A DNA stretch of 64,000 nucleotides from KBS50 sp042666615 (lineage in GTDB: Bacteria; Actinomycetota; Actinomycetes; Mycobacteriales; Micromonosporaceae): contig NZ_JBHTDD010000004.1 of NCBI RefSeq assembly GCF_042666615.1, positions 124,001-188,000 on the forward strand, given 5' to 3'. Shown in pieces: positions 42,935 to 51,249 of this stretch (the stretch's first letter is position 1; each line of letters starts with the position of its first letter). The position numbers were made by a program, and so were the translations under genes. The notes below the pieces were generated by a model. It had not been told where the DNA came from. It saw only the letters and a list, made by a program, of their open reading frames with translations, and made no database searches.

Positions 42935-44353
42935 ATGACGAACGCGCTGCCGCGGACCGGCCCGGTCGCCGCGGTTCGGGGCGGCGGTCCGGCCATGCTC
43001 GCCGTCCTGCTTACCGGTCAGGCCATGTCCTCGATGGACACGTCCATCGCCGCGGTGGCCGGCCCGGCCATCCGGGACGACCTGGCCGCGTCCGCCGCGG
43101 TGACACAACTCGTGCTGGCGGGCTACACGCTCGCCTTCGGTGTCTTCGTGGTCACCGGCGCCCGACTGGGCGCCCGCTACGGCTACTCGCGGATCTTCCA
43201 GCTCGGCCTGACCGCGTTCACGGCGGCCTCGGCCGCGTGCGGGCTGGCCCCGCAACCGTGGGTGCTGGTGGTCGCCCGGGTGTTCCAGGGGCTCGCCGGG
43301 GCGCTGCTGGTGCCGCAGGTGCTCTCGCTGATCCAGCGGGAGTTCACCGGAGCCCGACGCGACCGGGCGATCGGCTGGTACTCGCTGGTGTTGGCGCTCG
43401 GTGTCGCCGCCGGCCAGATCGTCGGCGGGCTGCTGGTCACCTGGAGTCCGGCGGGCCTGGCCTGGCGCGCGGCGTTTCTGATCAACGTGCCGATCGGCGT
43501 ACTGCTGCTGGTGGCCGGCCGCCGACACCTGCCTGGCGCGGGGCCGGGCGCCGGTCGACCGGACCGGCTGGACCCGATCGGTATCGCCGGCCTGGCCGGC
43601 GCGATGACAGTGCTGGTGCTGCCGCTGGTCCTGGGCCGGGACCTGGGCTGGCCAGGGCCGTTGCGCGCGGTACTGGTGCTGGTCGGCGCTGCCGGTCTGG
43701 TCGGCGTGCTCGCCCGGCAGCGACGGCTCGGCCGGCGCGGTGGCCAGCCGCTGCTCGACCTGTCGGTGCTGCGGTTCCCGTCGGTGCCCGCCGGCCTCAC
43801 CGCCTGCTTTCTGATCATGGGCTGCTACGCGAGCCTGCTGTTCGTGCTCACCCTGCGGTTGCAGGACGGGCTGGGCTTCTCCGCCCTTGACGCCGGCCTG
43901 GCCTTCGTCCCGTACGCCGCCGGCTTCGCGGTGGCCAGCCTGACCGCTCCGCGGCTGCCGGCCCGAGCGGCGGGCCGACTGCCCGTCACCGGACCGCTGA
44001 TGATGACGGTGACGGTGGCGATGGTGGCGGTGATCAGCCGGGACGGGTGGCCGTGGTTGCCGGCGAGTGCCCTCCTGCTGCTGGCCGGCGCGGGCCACGC
44101 GGCCGGGTTCTCCCCGCTTGTCGGCCGGATGTCCGGGCTGGTGCCCCCGGCTGCGGCTGCCTCGCTCTCCGCGCTCATCTCCACCGGGACGCTGCTGGCA
44201 AGCGTGCTGGGGGTGGCGGCCGTCGGCGCGTTCTACCTCGCGTCGGCCGGCCCCGAGGGCGGTCGGTCGGCGGGCGCCTTCGGGGCGGCCACGGCGATCC
44301 TCGGGGCCGTGCTGCTGGTGGTGGCCATCGTCGCCCGGCGGGCGCTGCGATGA
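42935..44353 (+). CDS. DHA2-family MFS drug-efflux transporter
   Basis: 472 residues, about 14 membrane spans, with loop motif GARLGARYGYSRIFQ after helix 2 and helix 5 motif GVAAGQIVGGLLV (the drug-antiporter 'motif C' position). It is probably a proton-driven exporter of a drug-like compound. It sits between an AraC gene (divergent) and a MarR gene 16 nt downstream, so two regulators flank it. ATG 42935 gives a short cytoplasmic N-terminus; the upstream frame overlaps the AraC start and looks non-native. Confidence 0.88.
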   Translation: MTNALPRTGPVAAVRGGGPAMLAVLLTGQAMSSMDTSIAAVAGPAIRDDLAASAAVTQLVLAGYTLAFGVFVVTGARLGARYGYSRIFQLGLTAFTAASAACGLAPQPWVLVVARVFQGLAGALLVPQVLSLIQREFTGARRDRAIGWYSLVLALGVAAGQIVGGLLVTWSPAGLAWRAAFLINVPIGVLLLVAGRRHLPGAGPGAGRPDRLDPIGIAGLAGAMTVLVLPLVLGRDLGWPGPLRAVLVLVGAAGLVGVLARQRRLGRRGGQPLLDLSVLRFPSVPAGLTACFLIMGCYASLLFVLTLRLQDGLGFSALDAGLAFVPYAAGFAVASLTAPRLPARAAGRLPVTGPLMMTVTVAMVAVISRDGWPWLPASALLLLAGAGHAAGFSPLVGRMSGLVPPAAAASLSALISTGTLLASVLGVAAVGAFYLASAGPEGGRSAGAFGAATAILGAVLLVVAIVARRALR

Positions 44354-44369
44354 TCCGTACCATGGGGGG

Positions 44370-44837
44370 ATGGCGCATCCCACCCGGCACGCTTCCACGG
44401 CGGGTGCCGGCCGGGCTGCGGCCGGTGCGGACGTGGTACGCCATCTCACCCGGATCGCCGGGGCGCTGCGGCAGGCGATCGACGAGGACGTGACGGCGCT
44501 CGGTCTGACGCCGGCCGCCGCCCGGGCGTTGGCCGCTCTCGACCCCGACCGTCCGATGCCGGCCCGCCACCTGGCTGACGAGTTGGCGTGTGACCGGTCC
44601 AACGTCACCGCTCTGGTCGACCGGCTGGAAGAGGCCGGGCTGGTGCGGCGGGCGCCGGACCCGACCGACCGGCGGTTGAAGACGCTCGTGGTGACCGACG
44701 CCGGCCGGCGGGTACGGGCCGATGTCCACCGGGTGATGGCTGACTCCCGGCTGCTCGCCGGGTTGACCGACGGCGAGTTGACCACGTTGCGGGACCTGCT
44801 CCCGAAGGTGTCCGGCGGCGCCGCCCCGATCGACTGA
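44370..44837 (+). CDS. MarR-family regulator
   Basis: 155 residues. The winged helix is clear: ARHLADELACDRSNVTALVD for the recognition helix region and RAPDPTDRRLKTLVVTDAG for the wing. MarR proteins bind DNA as dimers and release it on binding small phenolic or antibiotic ligands. It begins 16 nt after the efflux pump stop, in the same orientation, so it probably controls that operon. ATG 44370 has a run of G upstream as the binding site. Confidence 0.9.
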   Translation: MAHPTRHASTAGAGRAAAGADVVRHLTRIAGALRQAIDEDVTALGLTPAAARALAALDPDRPMPARHLADELACDRSNVTALVDRLEEAGLVRRAPDPTDRRLKTLVVTDAGRRVRADVHRVMADSRLLAGLTDGELTTLRDLLPKVSGGAAPID

Positions 44838-44918
44838 TCAACGTTTGACCTGGACGAATGTCGCGACACGCGGATGTTTGGCGCCCTCTGTAGTGGGCGA
44901 TGCCGGCACGGATCGGTA

Positions 44919-47345
44919 ATGCTGTCCGGCGTGACCACCCCTCAAGATGTGGACGAGCGGTTCCGGAGCGCGGTGGCTGGACTGGTCGGTCCGGCCCAGC
45001 GTCGCGCGCCGGAGGAGCCGGTACGCGACGGCGCGCCGCTCACCGGTGACCAGGCACGAATGCTGTTCGACGCGCAGGTGACCAGCCGGCACCTCGATCT
45101 CGCCGCGCGGTGGTTGCGCAGCTTCGGTGAGGGCTACTACACGATCTCCTCGTCCGGGCACGAGGGAAACGCGGCGGTGGCGGCCGCGCTCCGGCCGACC
45201 GACCCGGCGTTGCTGCACTACCGATCCGGCGGGTTCTACTGCACCCGGGTGGCGCAGTCGCTGCCTGCCGAACCCACAGCGGACGGCGCGGTTGGACCGA
45301 CAGCCGACGCCGTGCCGGTCCATGTCGGCTCGCCGGTCGACGATGCCGGAGCGGACGACGGAGTCGCTGCCGCCGCCGACGATGGCGGGACGGACGGCCC
45401 GGCCGCGGGCGCCGGTGAGCTGCCGCGGTGGATCGAGGAATCGGCCCGTGACGTGCTGCGCGGGGTGGTCGCGTCGGCGGCCGAACCGATCGCCGGCGGC
45501 CGGCACAAGGTGTTCGGCAACGCCGCGTACGCGGTCGTTCCCACCACCTCGACGATCGCCTCCCACCTGCCGCGCGCGGTTGGGGTGGGGCTGGCCATCG
45601 AACGGCAGCGCCGGCTGGGCGGCTCTCCCTGGCCCTCGGACGCGATCGTGGTCTGCTCGTTCGGCGACGCCTCCGTCAACCACGCGAGCGCGACCGCGGC
45701 GTTCAACACGGCCGGCTGGTGCGACCACACCGGCCTGCGGGTGCCGGTGCTGTTCGTCTGCGAGGACAACGGCCTGGGCATCAGCGTGCGTTCGCCGGAC
45801 GGCTGGGTGGCCGCCACGCTGCGTTCGCGTCCGGGGCTGCGGTACTTCACTGCCGACGGCACCGACCTGGTCGCGACGCACCAGGTCGCGACCGAGGCGG
45901 CAGCCTGGGTACGCCGGCACCGCCGCCCCGCGGTGCTGCACCTGACCACCGTACGACTGATGGGGCATGCCGGCGCGGACGCCGAGGTGGCGTATCGGCC
46001 GGCCGACGCGATCGACCGGGACGTGGCCCGGGACCCGCTGCTGGCGTCCGCCCGGCTGCTGGTGACGGCCGGCCTGGTCGAGCCGGCGGAGCTGTTGGCT
46101 CGGTACGACGAGATCGGCTGGCGGGTCCGCGCACTGGCCGAGGAGGTGTTGGCGGAGGAGAAGCTGGCCGGCGCCGCCGCCGTGGTCGCCCCGCTGGCGC
46201 CGCGCCGGCCGGCCCGCGTCTCGCTGCTGGTCACCGCCCGGGCCGCCGAGGCGGCGGACGCGCTCGCGGCCGGTCGGGAGGCGGCGTTCGGCGGGCGGCT
46301 GCCGGAGCAGGCCGGGCCGCTGACCCTCGCCCAGACGATAAACGCGGCGCTGGCCGATGGCCTGTCCGGAAACCCCGCGATGGCGGTCTTCGGCGCGGAT
46401 GTCGCGGTCAAGGGCGGGGTGTACGGCGTGACCAAGGGGCTGCGGGAGCGGTTCGGACCGGCTCGGGTGTTCGACACGCTGCTCGACGAGACGTCGGTGC
46501 TGGGATTCGCGCTCGGGGCGGGGCTCACCGGGTTGCTGCCGGTGCCGGAGATCCAGTACCTGGCGTACCTGCACAACGCCGAGGACCAGGTGCGTGGCGA
46601 GGCGGCGACGATGCGGTTCTTCTCGCGGGGCGCGTACCGGAATCCGATGGTGCTCCGGCTGCCGGGCCTGGGCTACCAGGAGGGGTTCGGTGGCCATTTC
46701 CACAACGACAACTCGATCGCCGTGCTCAGGGACGTACCCGGTCTGGTGCTGGCGGCACCGGCGCGGCCGGACGACGCGGCGCCCATGCTGCGGACCTGCC
46801 TGGCCAGCGCGGAGGTGGATGGCAGCGTGTGCGTCTTCCTGGAGCCGATCGCGCTCTATCACACCCGCGATCTGTACACCGACGGTGACGAGGAGTGGTT
46901 GGCACCCTACCTGGAGCCGGCGGCCTGGGCGGATGCCCACGTGCCGATCGGCCGGGCCAGGGTGTACCCGGTAGGGTCCGGCGAGGACATGACGATCATA
47001 ACGTTCGGTAACGGGGTGCGGATGTCGCTGCGGGTGGCCGCGCGGTTGGCGGTCGATGGCGTCGGCACCAGGGTGGTGGACCTACGCTGGCTGGCGCCGC
47101 TGCCGGTGGCGGATCTGGTGCGGGAGGCGACGGCGACCGGCCGGGTGTTGGTGGTGGACGAGACGAGGAGGTCCGGTGGCGTGGCCGAGGGCGTCATAGC
47201 GGCACTTGTCGACGCCGGTTATGTCGGATCTGTGCGTAGAGTGGCATCTGTGGACTCGTTCATACCCCTGGGGCCGGCGGCCCGTCAGGTACTGGTCACG
47301 GAGGACGCCATCACCGAGGGTGCCCAGACGTTGCTGGCAGGGTAA
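44919..47345 (+). CDS. Fused E1 alpha-beta 2-oxoacid dehydrogenase (branched-chain type)
   Basis: 808 residues. The N-terminal half is an E1 alpha ThDP domain (FGDASVNHASATAAFNTAGW with CEDNGLGIS closing the cofactor motif), and the C-terminal half is E1 beta plus the transketolase C-terminal domain (LTLAQTINAALADGLSGNPA, then GFGGHFHNDNS). The E1 alpha part carries an acidic low-complexity insertion at residues ~117-168 (PVDDAGADDGVAAAADDGGT). Natural substrates are probably branched 2-oxoacids; no E2 or E3 gene is adjacent. The start is uncertain: ATG 44919 or GTG 44931, neither with a strong ribosome binding site. Confidence 0.85.
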   Translation: MLSGVTTPQDVDERFRSAVAGLVGPAQRRAPEEPVRDGAPLTGDQARMLFDAQVTSRHLDLAARWLRSFGEGYYTISSSGHEGNAAVAAALRPTDPALLHYRSGGFYCTRVAQSLPAEPTADGAVGPTADAVPVHVGSPVDDAGADDGVAAAADDGGTDGPAAGAGELPRWIEESARDVLRGVVASAAEPIAGGRHKVFGNAAYAVVPTTSTIASHLPRAVGVGLAIERQRRLGGSPWPSDAIVVCSFGDASVNHASATAAFNTAGWCDHTGLRVPVLFVCEDNGLGISVRSPDGWVAATLRSRPGLRYFTADGTDLVATHQVATEAAAWVRRHRRPAVLHLTTVRLMGHAGADAEVAYRPADAIDRDVARDPLLASARLLVTAGLVEPAELLARYDEIGWRVRALAEEVLAEEKLAGAAAVVAPLAPRRPARVSLLVTARAAEAADALAAGREAAFGGRLPEQAGPLTLAQTINAALADGLSGNPAMAVFGADVAVKGGVYGVTKGLRERFGPARVFDTLLDETSVLGFALGAGLTGLLPVPEIQYLAYLHNAEDQVRGEAATMRFFSRGAYRNPMVLRLPGLGYQEGFGGHFHNDNSIAVLRDVPGLVLAAPARPDDAAPMLRTCLASAEVDGSVCVFLEPIALYHTRDLYTDGDEEWLAPYLEPAAWADAHVPIGRARVYPVGSGEDMTIITFGNGVRMSLRVAARLAVDGVGTRVVDLRWLAPLPVADLVREATATGRVLVVDETRRSGGVAEGVIAALVDAGYVGSVRRVASVDSFIPLGPAARQVLVTEDAITEGAQTLLAG

Positions 47346-47455
47346 ATTCCTGGGCACCCCGGTGCGCCACTTGCGCGCCGACAGACAACTGTGTGAACTC
47401 TGCCTGTCGGCGTCGACCTGACGCCGAGGCAGCTGAGATGAGGAGGCACGCGACA

Positions 47456-47893
47456 GTGAGCGCGACCGCGGGTCAGGCCGCCGACGGGGTGCGGAGCCTG
47501 GCGGACCGGTTCGGCATCGAGCCGGGGATGGTCGTCATGGAGATGGGGTACGACGACGACGTCGACCAGGATCTCCGGGACGCCCTGACGGACCGGTGCG
47601 GCGAGTTGGTCGACGAAGACACCGACGAGGTGGTCGACACGGTGCTGGTGTGGTACCGGGACGGCGACGGTGACCTCTTCGAACTGCTCGTCGACGCCCT
47701 CGGCCCGCTGGCCGACAACGGCGTGGTGTGGCTGCTGACCCCCAAGGCGGGTCGGGAGGGCCACGTCGAGCCGAGCGAGATCAGCGAGTCGGCCCCCACG
47801 GCTGGCCTCCAACAGACCTCGACGATCAACGCCGGCAAGGACTGGAGCGGTGCCCGTCTGGTGCTGCGCCGGGGCAGCAAGGGCAAGAAGTAG
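47456..47893 (+). CDS. DUF3052 family protein
   Basis: 145 residues. The family core is visible: FGIEPGMVVMEMGYDDDVDQ and a C-terminal NAGKDWSGARLVLRR. It is small, acidic and soluble with no signal. In mycobacteria and Streptomyces the family sits near aceE and ahpE; here it is 81 nt before the peroxiredoxin but about 7.9 kb from aceE. The GTG at 47456 has GGAGG 9 nt upstream. Biochemical role unknown. Confidence 0.85.
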   Translation: MSATAGQAADGVRSLADRFGIEPGMVVMEMGYDDDVDQDLRDALTDRCGELVDEDTDEVVDTVLVWYRDGDGDLFELLVDALGPLADNGVVWLLTPKAGREGHVEPSEISESAPTAGLQQTSTINAGKDWSGARLVLRRGSKGKK

Positions 47894-47974
47894 GCGCGGT
47901 GTCCCCGGGTGCCGGCCGGTCCGGTCGGCGCCCATGGCAGGCTGGGGACCTACCGTGACTACCAAGGAGCTCGC

Positions 47975-48442
47975 ATGCCGATCGAGGTAGGTGCCGAGGC
48001 GCCGGACTTCGTCCTCAAGGATCAGAACAACCAGGAGGTCCGGCTGTCGGACCTGCGTGGCAAGAAGACCGTGCTGCTGGTTTTCTACCCGCTCGCCTTC
48101 ACCGGTGTCTGCCAGGGTGAGCTGTGCGAGGTGCGGGACAACCTCAACGAGTACGTCAACGACGACGTCCAGGTGCTCACCGTGAGCGTCGACTCGGTCT
48201 ACAGCCACAAGGTCTGGGCCGACCGGGAGGGTTACCAGTTCCCGCTGCTCAGCGACTTCTGGCCGCACGGAGCGGTGGCCCAGGCGTACGGGGTGTTCAA
48301 CGACGTGGCCGGCATCGCCAACCGGGGCACCTTCGTCATCGACAAGGCCGGCGTGGTCCGGTTCGCCGAGATGAACATGCCCGGCGAGGCGCGCGACCAG
48401 CAGGCGTGGCGCAAGGCCCTGGCGGAGGCCGCGGCGGCCTGA
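47975..48442 (+). CDS. AhpE-type peroxiredoxin
   Basis: 155 residues. The peroxidatic cysteine is Cys46 in AFTGVCQGELC, preceded by the conserved Pro/Thr context of peroxiredoxins (FYPLAFTG). It reduces hydrogen peroxide and peroxynitrite in the cytoplasm. Mycobacterial AhpE is one-Cys; this protein has an additional Cys51 in the same helix. The ATG at 47975 has AAGGAG upstream. It follows DUF3052, a common actinobacterial pairing. Confidence 0.92.
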   Translation: MPIEVGAEAPDFVLKDQNNQEVRLSDLRGKKTVLLVFYPLAFTGVCQGELCEVRDNLNEYVNDDVQVLTVSVDSVYSHKVWADREGYQFPLLSDFWPHGAVAQAYGVFNDVAGIANRGTFVIDKAGVVRFAEMNMPGEARDQQAWRKALAEAAAA

Positions 48443-48542
48443 TGGCTCCTCGGCGCCGGTGCCGTGAATGGCCCGACGCCCTCGGCGGTCGGCCCTGGCG
48501 CTGCCGTCGGGGCGTTGACCGGCGCTGGCGCCTTCGGCGGTC

Positions 48543-48572
48543 GGCGGCGGGCAGGGTAAGCTTTCCGCCGCC
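48543..48572. terminator. Hairpin after the peroxiredoxin gene
   Basis: GGCGGCGG and CCGCCGCC form an 8-bp stem with a 14-nt loop, between the peroxiredoxin stop and the tRNA gene. It should separate the two transcripts. Confidence 0.5.
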
Positions 48573-48597
48573 GGCCGCCTTGGTCAGAGGTGGTCCC

Positions 48598-48669
48598 GGG
48601 CGCGTAGCTCAGTGGGAGAGCACTCGCCTTACAAGCGAGGGGTCGCAGGTTCGAAACCTGCCGCGCCCA
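48598..48669 (+). tRNA. tRNA-Val (anticodon UAC)
   Basis: A full cloverleaf folds: acceptor stem GGGCGCG paired with CGCGCCC, D arm GCTCAGTGGGAGAGC, anticodon stem CTCGC/GCGAG around the loop CTTACAA giving anticodon UAC (valine), and T arm GCAGGTTCGAAACCTGC. The discriminator base is A and no CCA is encoded. A strong terminator follows at 48691. Position precise to one base at the ends. Confidence 0.95.
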
Positions 48670-48690
48670 CACTCCGACCAGCAACGGAAA

Positions 48691-48716
48691 CGGCCCGCCG
48701 GATGACCGGCGGGCCG
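48691..48716 (+). terminator. Terminator after tRNA-Val
   Basis: An 11-bp perfect stem, CGGCCCGCCGG and CCGGCGGGCCG, closes a 4-nt ATGA loop 22 nt after the tRNA. A typical strong actinobacterial terminator. Confidence 0.8.
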
Positions 48717-48766
48717 CCTCGTCTCAGTTGTCGTCTCAATCGGTCTTCCACAGCAGGCCGGATCAG

Positions 48767-49189
48767 CTAGCGACCTGGTGACTTGCCCGGAGGCGTTATC
48801 CACCGGGTGCGCAGGTCCGGCGCAACCACTGCGATGTCGTCGAAGTCGTGGTCATGGTGTACCAACACGGCATCGTGGTCTGCGGCAACCGCTGCGATGA
48901 TGAGATCCGGGATGGGCTTCCGGTGCATACCGGCAGCCAGCATGCTTTCTTGTAGTTTCACGGCTGCGGCGAGGGTGTGATCACTCGTCTCCAACCACAC
49001 GCATTGGTCCCGCAGATAGGTCTTGAGCCGTCGGTGATCGGTGGGGTTGCGGGCGGAGTACAAGATTTCGAGTTCGACGATCGCGCAGGTAGCCAGCACG
49101 CCGGTGATGGCCATGGTCTCGAACGTTCGTCGAGCACCCATGTCGCGCCGGGCGAGTTCGTGCGCAGACTTGTCGAGTAGGAACAGCAT
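48767..49189 (-). CDS. vapC: PIN-domain toxin VapC
   Basis: 140 residues. PIN-fold acidic residues are in place: Asp6 in FLLDKSAHE, Glu39 in AIVELEILYS, Asp95 in PIPDLIIAAV and Asp113/Asp115 near the end (HHDHDFDD). VapC toxins are Mg2+-dependent ribonucleases that cut tRNA or rRNA. It begins 9 nt after the antitoxin stop, on the same strand. The neighbouring gene is tRNA-Val, facing it, but there is no evidence that this tRNA is the target. ATG 49189. Confidence 0.88.
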   Translation of the reverse strand: MLFLLDKSAHELARRDMGARRTFETMAITGVLATCAIVELEILYSARNPTDHRRLKTYLRDQCVWLETSDHTLAAAVKLQESMLAAGMHRKPIPDLIIAAVAADHDAVLVHHDHDFDDIAVVAPDLRTRWITPPGKSPGR

Positions 49190-49198
49190 CGCGTGGTG

Positions 49199-49396
49199 TC
49201 AGGCCGCCCGCCAAGCTTGGGTCGGATCTTCCTCGCCCATGTCCAGCTCGGCAAGCAGGTCAAGGTAGGCGGCCGTGCGCTTGCGGGCCGCAGCTAGCCG
49301 TAGCGCCTCGTTAACGGTCGCCACCTTGGTGCTGGTGCCCAGCTCCGCCGCGGCGTCGGCCAGCGCCTCGTCGTCCAAGTCGATCACGGTCCGCAT
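49199..49396 (-). CDS. vapB: Ribbon-helix-helix antitoxin VapB
   Basis: 65 residues. The N-terminus MRTVIDLDDEALADAAAELG and TKVATVNEALRLAAARK are the ribbon-helix-helix pattern of VapB antitoxins (DUF2191 type), with an acidic, Trp-containing C-terminal tail (EEDPTQAWRAA) expected to block the toxin. It precedes vapC by 9 nt. An inverted repeat upstream is likely its own operator. Start ATG 49396. Confidence 0.88.
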   Translation of the reverse strand: MRTVIDLDDEALADAAAELGTSTKVATVNEALRLAAARKRTAAYLDLLAELDMGEEDPTQAWRAA

Positions 49397-49408
49397 CTCA
49401 ACCCCCTG

Positions 49409-49441
49409 CTGATATCAAATGATGTCCGGTAACGATATCAG
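49409..49441. promoter_or_regulatory. Inverted-repeat operator upstream of vapBC
   Basis: CTGATATC (49409-49416) and GATATCAG (49434-49441) are perfect 8-bp arms separated by 17 nt, 13 nt upstream of vapB. The placement and symmetry fit autorepression by the VapBC complex. Confidence 0.65.
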
Positions 49442-49606
49442 GAATGGTGAACGAGATCGTTCGATCAAGCACCAGGCCAACGCCCGACCTACCGGGTCGT
49501 CGGTATGGCCTGGGGACACTGCAACGCTTCGTCCCTGGCGGTCGGCGCGCGACAAGCCGACGACAGGCGGGCGCCGTGCCCCTCGCCCGCCGCGCCGCCG
49601 CGATGC

Positions 49607-50197
49607 TCAGGCGCCCGCCATGGCGTACGTCGCGATGATGACGCCGGTCGTCGTCACCTGGCTCCCGGTGAGCCGTAGCTGCCGGAGGGTGCCGCCGCCG
49701 GGGAAGATGCCCTTGCCGCCGCCGACGAGCACCGGCTCGATGAACAGTCGCAGCTCGTCGACGAGGTCGTTCTCGATGAGCGTCCGGGTCAGTTGGGAGC
49801 TGCCGACGACGTGGATATCCCCGCCGTCGTCCTGCTTCAGCGACGTCACGGCCTTGACCACATCGCCGTGCAGGACAGTGGAGTTCTGCCACGCCAGCGG
49901 TTCGGTGAGCGTCGTCGAGACGACGTACTTCGGCCGGTTGTTGAGTGCCTCGGCGAGCGTGGCCAACGCCTCGGGGGCGGTCGGCCAGAACGACGCGAAG
50001 ATCTCGTACGTGCGGCGGCCGAACAGGAACGCGCTGGTCTCGACCGTGGTCCTGGTGACCCAGTCCGTCGAGATGTCGTCGATGTGCCGCATGTGCCAGC
50101 CGCCGTGCCGGAAGCCGCCGTCGCTGTCCTCCCCGTCGTAGCCGGGGGCCTGAACGACCCCGTCGAGGGTCATCCACTCATCCGCGATCAGTTTCAT
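49607..50197 (-). CDS. RibD C-terminal/dihydrofolate-reductase-like protein
   Basis: 196 residues. The fold is of the RibD/DHFR reductase group: an N-terminal strand (KLIADEWMTLDGVVQAPGYD), a NADPH-binding middle (AFLFGRRTYEIFASFWPTAP), then IHVVGSSQLTRTLIENDLVD and the closing EPVLVGGGKGIFPGG loop. Single-domain versions are common in actinobacteria and are usually uncharacterised reductases rather than riboflavin enzymes. The ATG 50197 has GGAGG about 10 nt upstream. It stands alone between vapBC and a divergent metallophosphoesterase. Confidence 0.85.
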   Translation of the reverse strand: MKLIADEWMTLDGVVQAPGYDGEDSDGGFRHGGWHMRHIDDISTDWVTRTTVETSAFLFGRRTYEIFASFWPTAPEALATLAEALNNRPKYVVSTTLTEPLAWQNSTVLHGDVVKAVTSLKQDDGGDIHVVGSSQLTRTLIENDLVDELRLFIEPVLVGGGKGIFPGGGTLRQLRLTGSQVTTTGVIIATYAMAGA

Positions 50198-50346
50198 GTC
50201 AGCCGTACCTCCAGGATCGGAGCGGAAGATTGTCGCTGTCATAGACCGACCGGCCGGTCGGAACTCATCGGTCGCGTCCGCGAACAGGGCCACCTGTGAG
50301 GGGATTGGCCATCGTAGGGGACGGGGATGCGTGCTGGAATCGCCAC

Positions 50347-51087
50347 ATGCTCGTTATCGCGCATCTCAGCGACACGCATCTGGACGGCGGCGACCGGGCC
50401 GCCGACCGGACGACCCGGGTGATGGCGTACCTGAACGACCTGGCACAACCGGTCGACGCGGTGCTGGTCACCGGGGACATCGCCGACCACGGCAAGCCGG
50501 CCGAGTACGAGGAGGCACGCCGGCTGCTCGAAGCCCCGTACCCGGTGTTGCACTGCCCGGGCAACCACGACGAACGCGCCGCGTACCGCGAGGTGCTGCT
50601 GGACCGGCCGGACGGCGCCGCGCCGATCAACCAGGCGCACCGGGTGGCCGGCGCGGTATTCGCGCTGTGCGACTCGACCATCCCGGGCCGGGACGACGGT
50701 CTGCTGACCGACGAGACCATCGCCTGGCTGGAACGGCTGCTCGCCGAGACACCCGCCGACACACCGGTCTTCGTCTGCTTCCACCACCCGCCGGTCACGC
50801 TGACGATCCCGTACGTCGATGGCATCCGGCAGTTCGGCGAGGGCCGGCTCGCGGAACTGGTGGCGGGGGATCCGCGGATCGTCGCGCTGCTGTGCGGCCA
50901 CGCGCACACCCCGGCGGCCACCACCTTCGCCGGCAAGCCGCTGCTGGTGGCGCCCGGGGTGGTGTCGACCACCGTGCTGCCCTGGGAGCGGGGTGATCTG
51001 GTCGATCTCGACCATCCGCCCGCGGTCGCGTTCCACGTCCTCGACGACGAGGGACGACTCACCACCCACTACCGGGTCGTACCCTGA
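50347..51087 (+). CDS. Metallophosphoesterase (CpdA/Icc-like)
   Basis: 246 residues. All calcineurin-like metal motifs are present: AHLSDTHLDGG, LVTGDIADHG, CPGNHDE, CFHHPPV and LLCGHAHTP. CpdA-type members hydrolyse cyclic AMP, but others act on diverse phosphodiesters; substrate not assignable. It is divergent from the RibD-like gene and followed by a PhnB-type gene. The ATG at 50347 is chosen by comparison with the family N-terminus (MLVIAHLSDTHL). The ribosome binding site is weak. Confidence 0.88.
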   Translation: MLVIAHLSDTHLDGGDRAADRTTRVMAYLNDLAQPVDAVLVTGDIADHGKPAEYEEARRLLEAPYPVLHCPGNHDERAAYREVLLDRPDGAAPINQAHRVAGAVFALCDSTIPGRDDGLLTDETIAWLERLLAETPADTPVFVCFHHPPVTLTIPYVDGIRQFGEGRLAELVAGDPRIVALLCGHAHTPAATTFAGKPLLVAPGVVSTTVLPWERGDLVDLDHPPAVAFHVLDDEGRLTTHYRVVP

Positions 51088-51249
51088 GCCCGACGGCGTC
51101 AGCGACGTCGACGGCAGCCAGGGCAACGCTCGGAAGAATTTTCCAACCGTGTCCTGTGGCGGTGTTCCTTGTTCGACGCGTAGGTGAGGCGGCTGCCGGC
51201 CGGCGCCGCCGAAGCGGTGGGACCGATCGGGTCCGACGAAGGGAACGAC

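Noticed and set aside
48598..48669. tRNA-Val as an attachment site for an integrated element
   Set aside because: I found no second copy of the tRNA 3' end in the window, and no integrase next to it.
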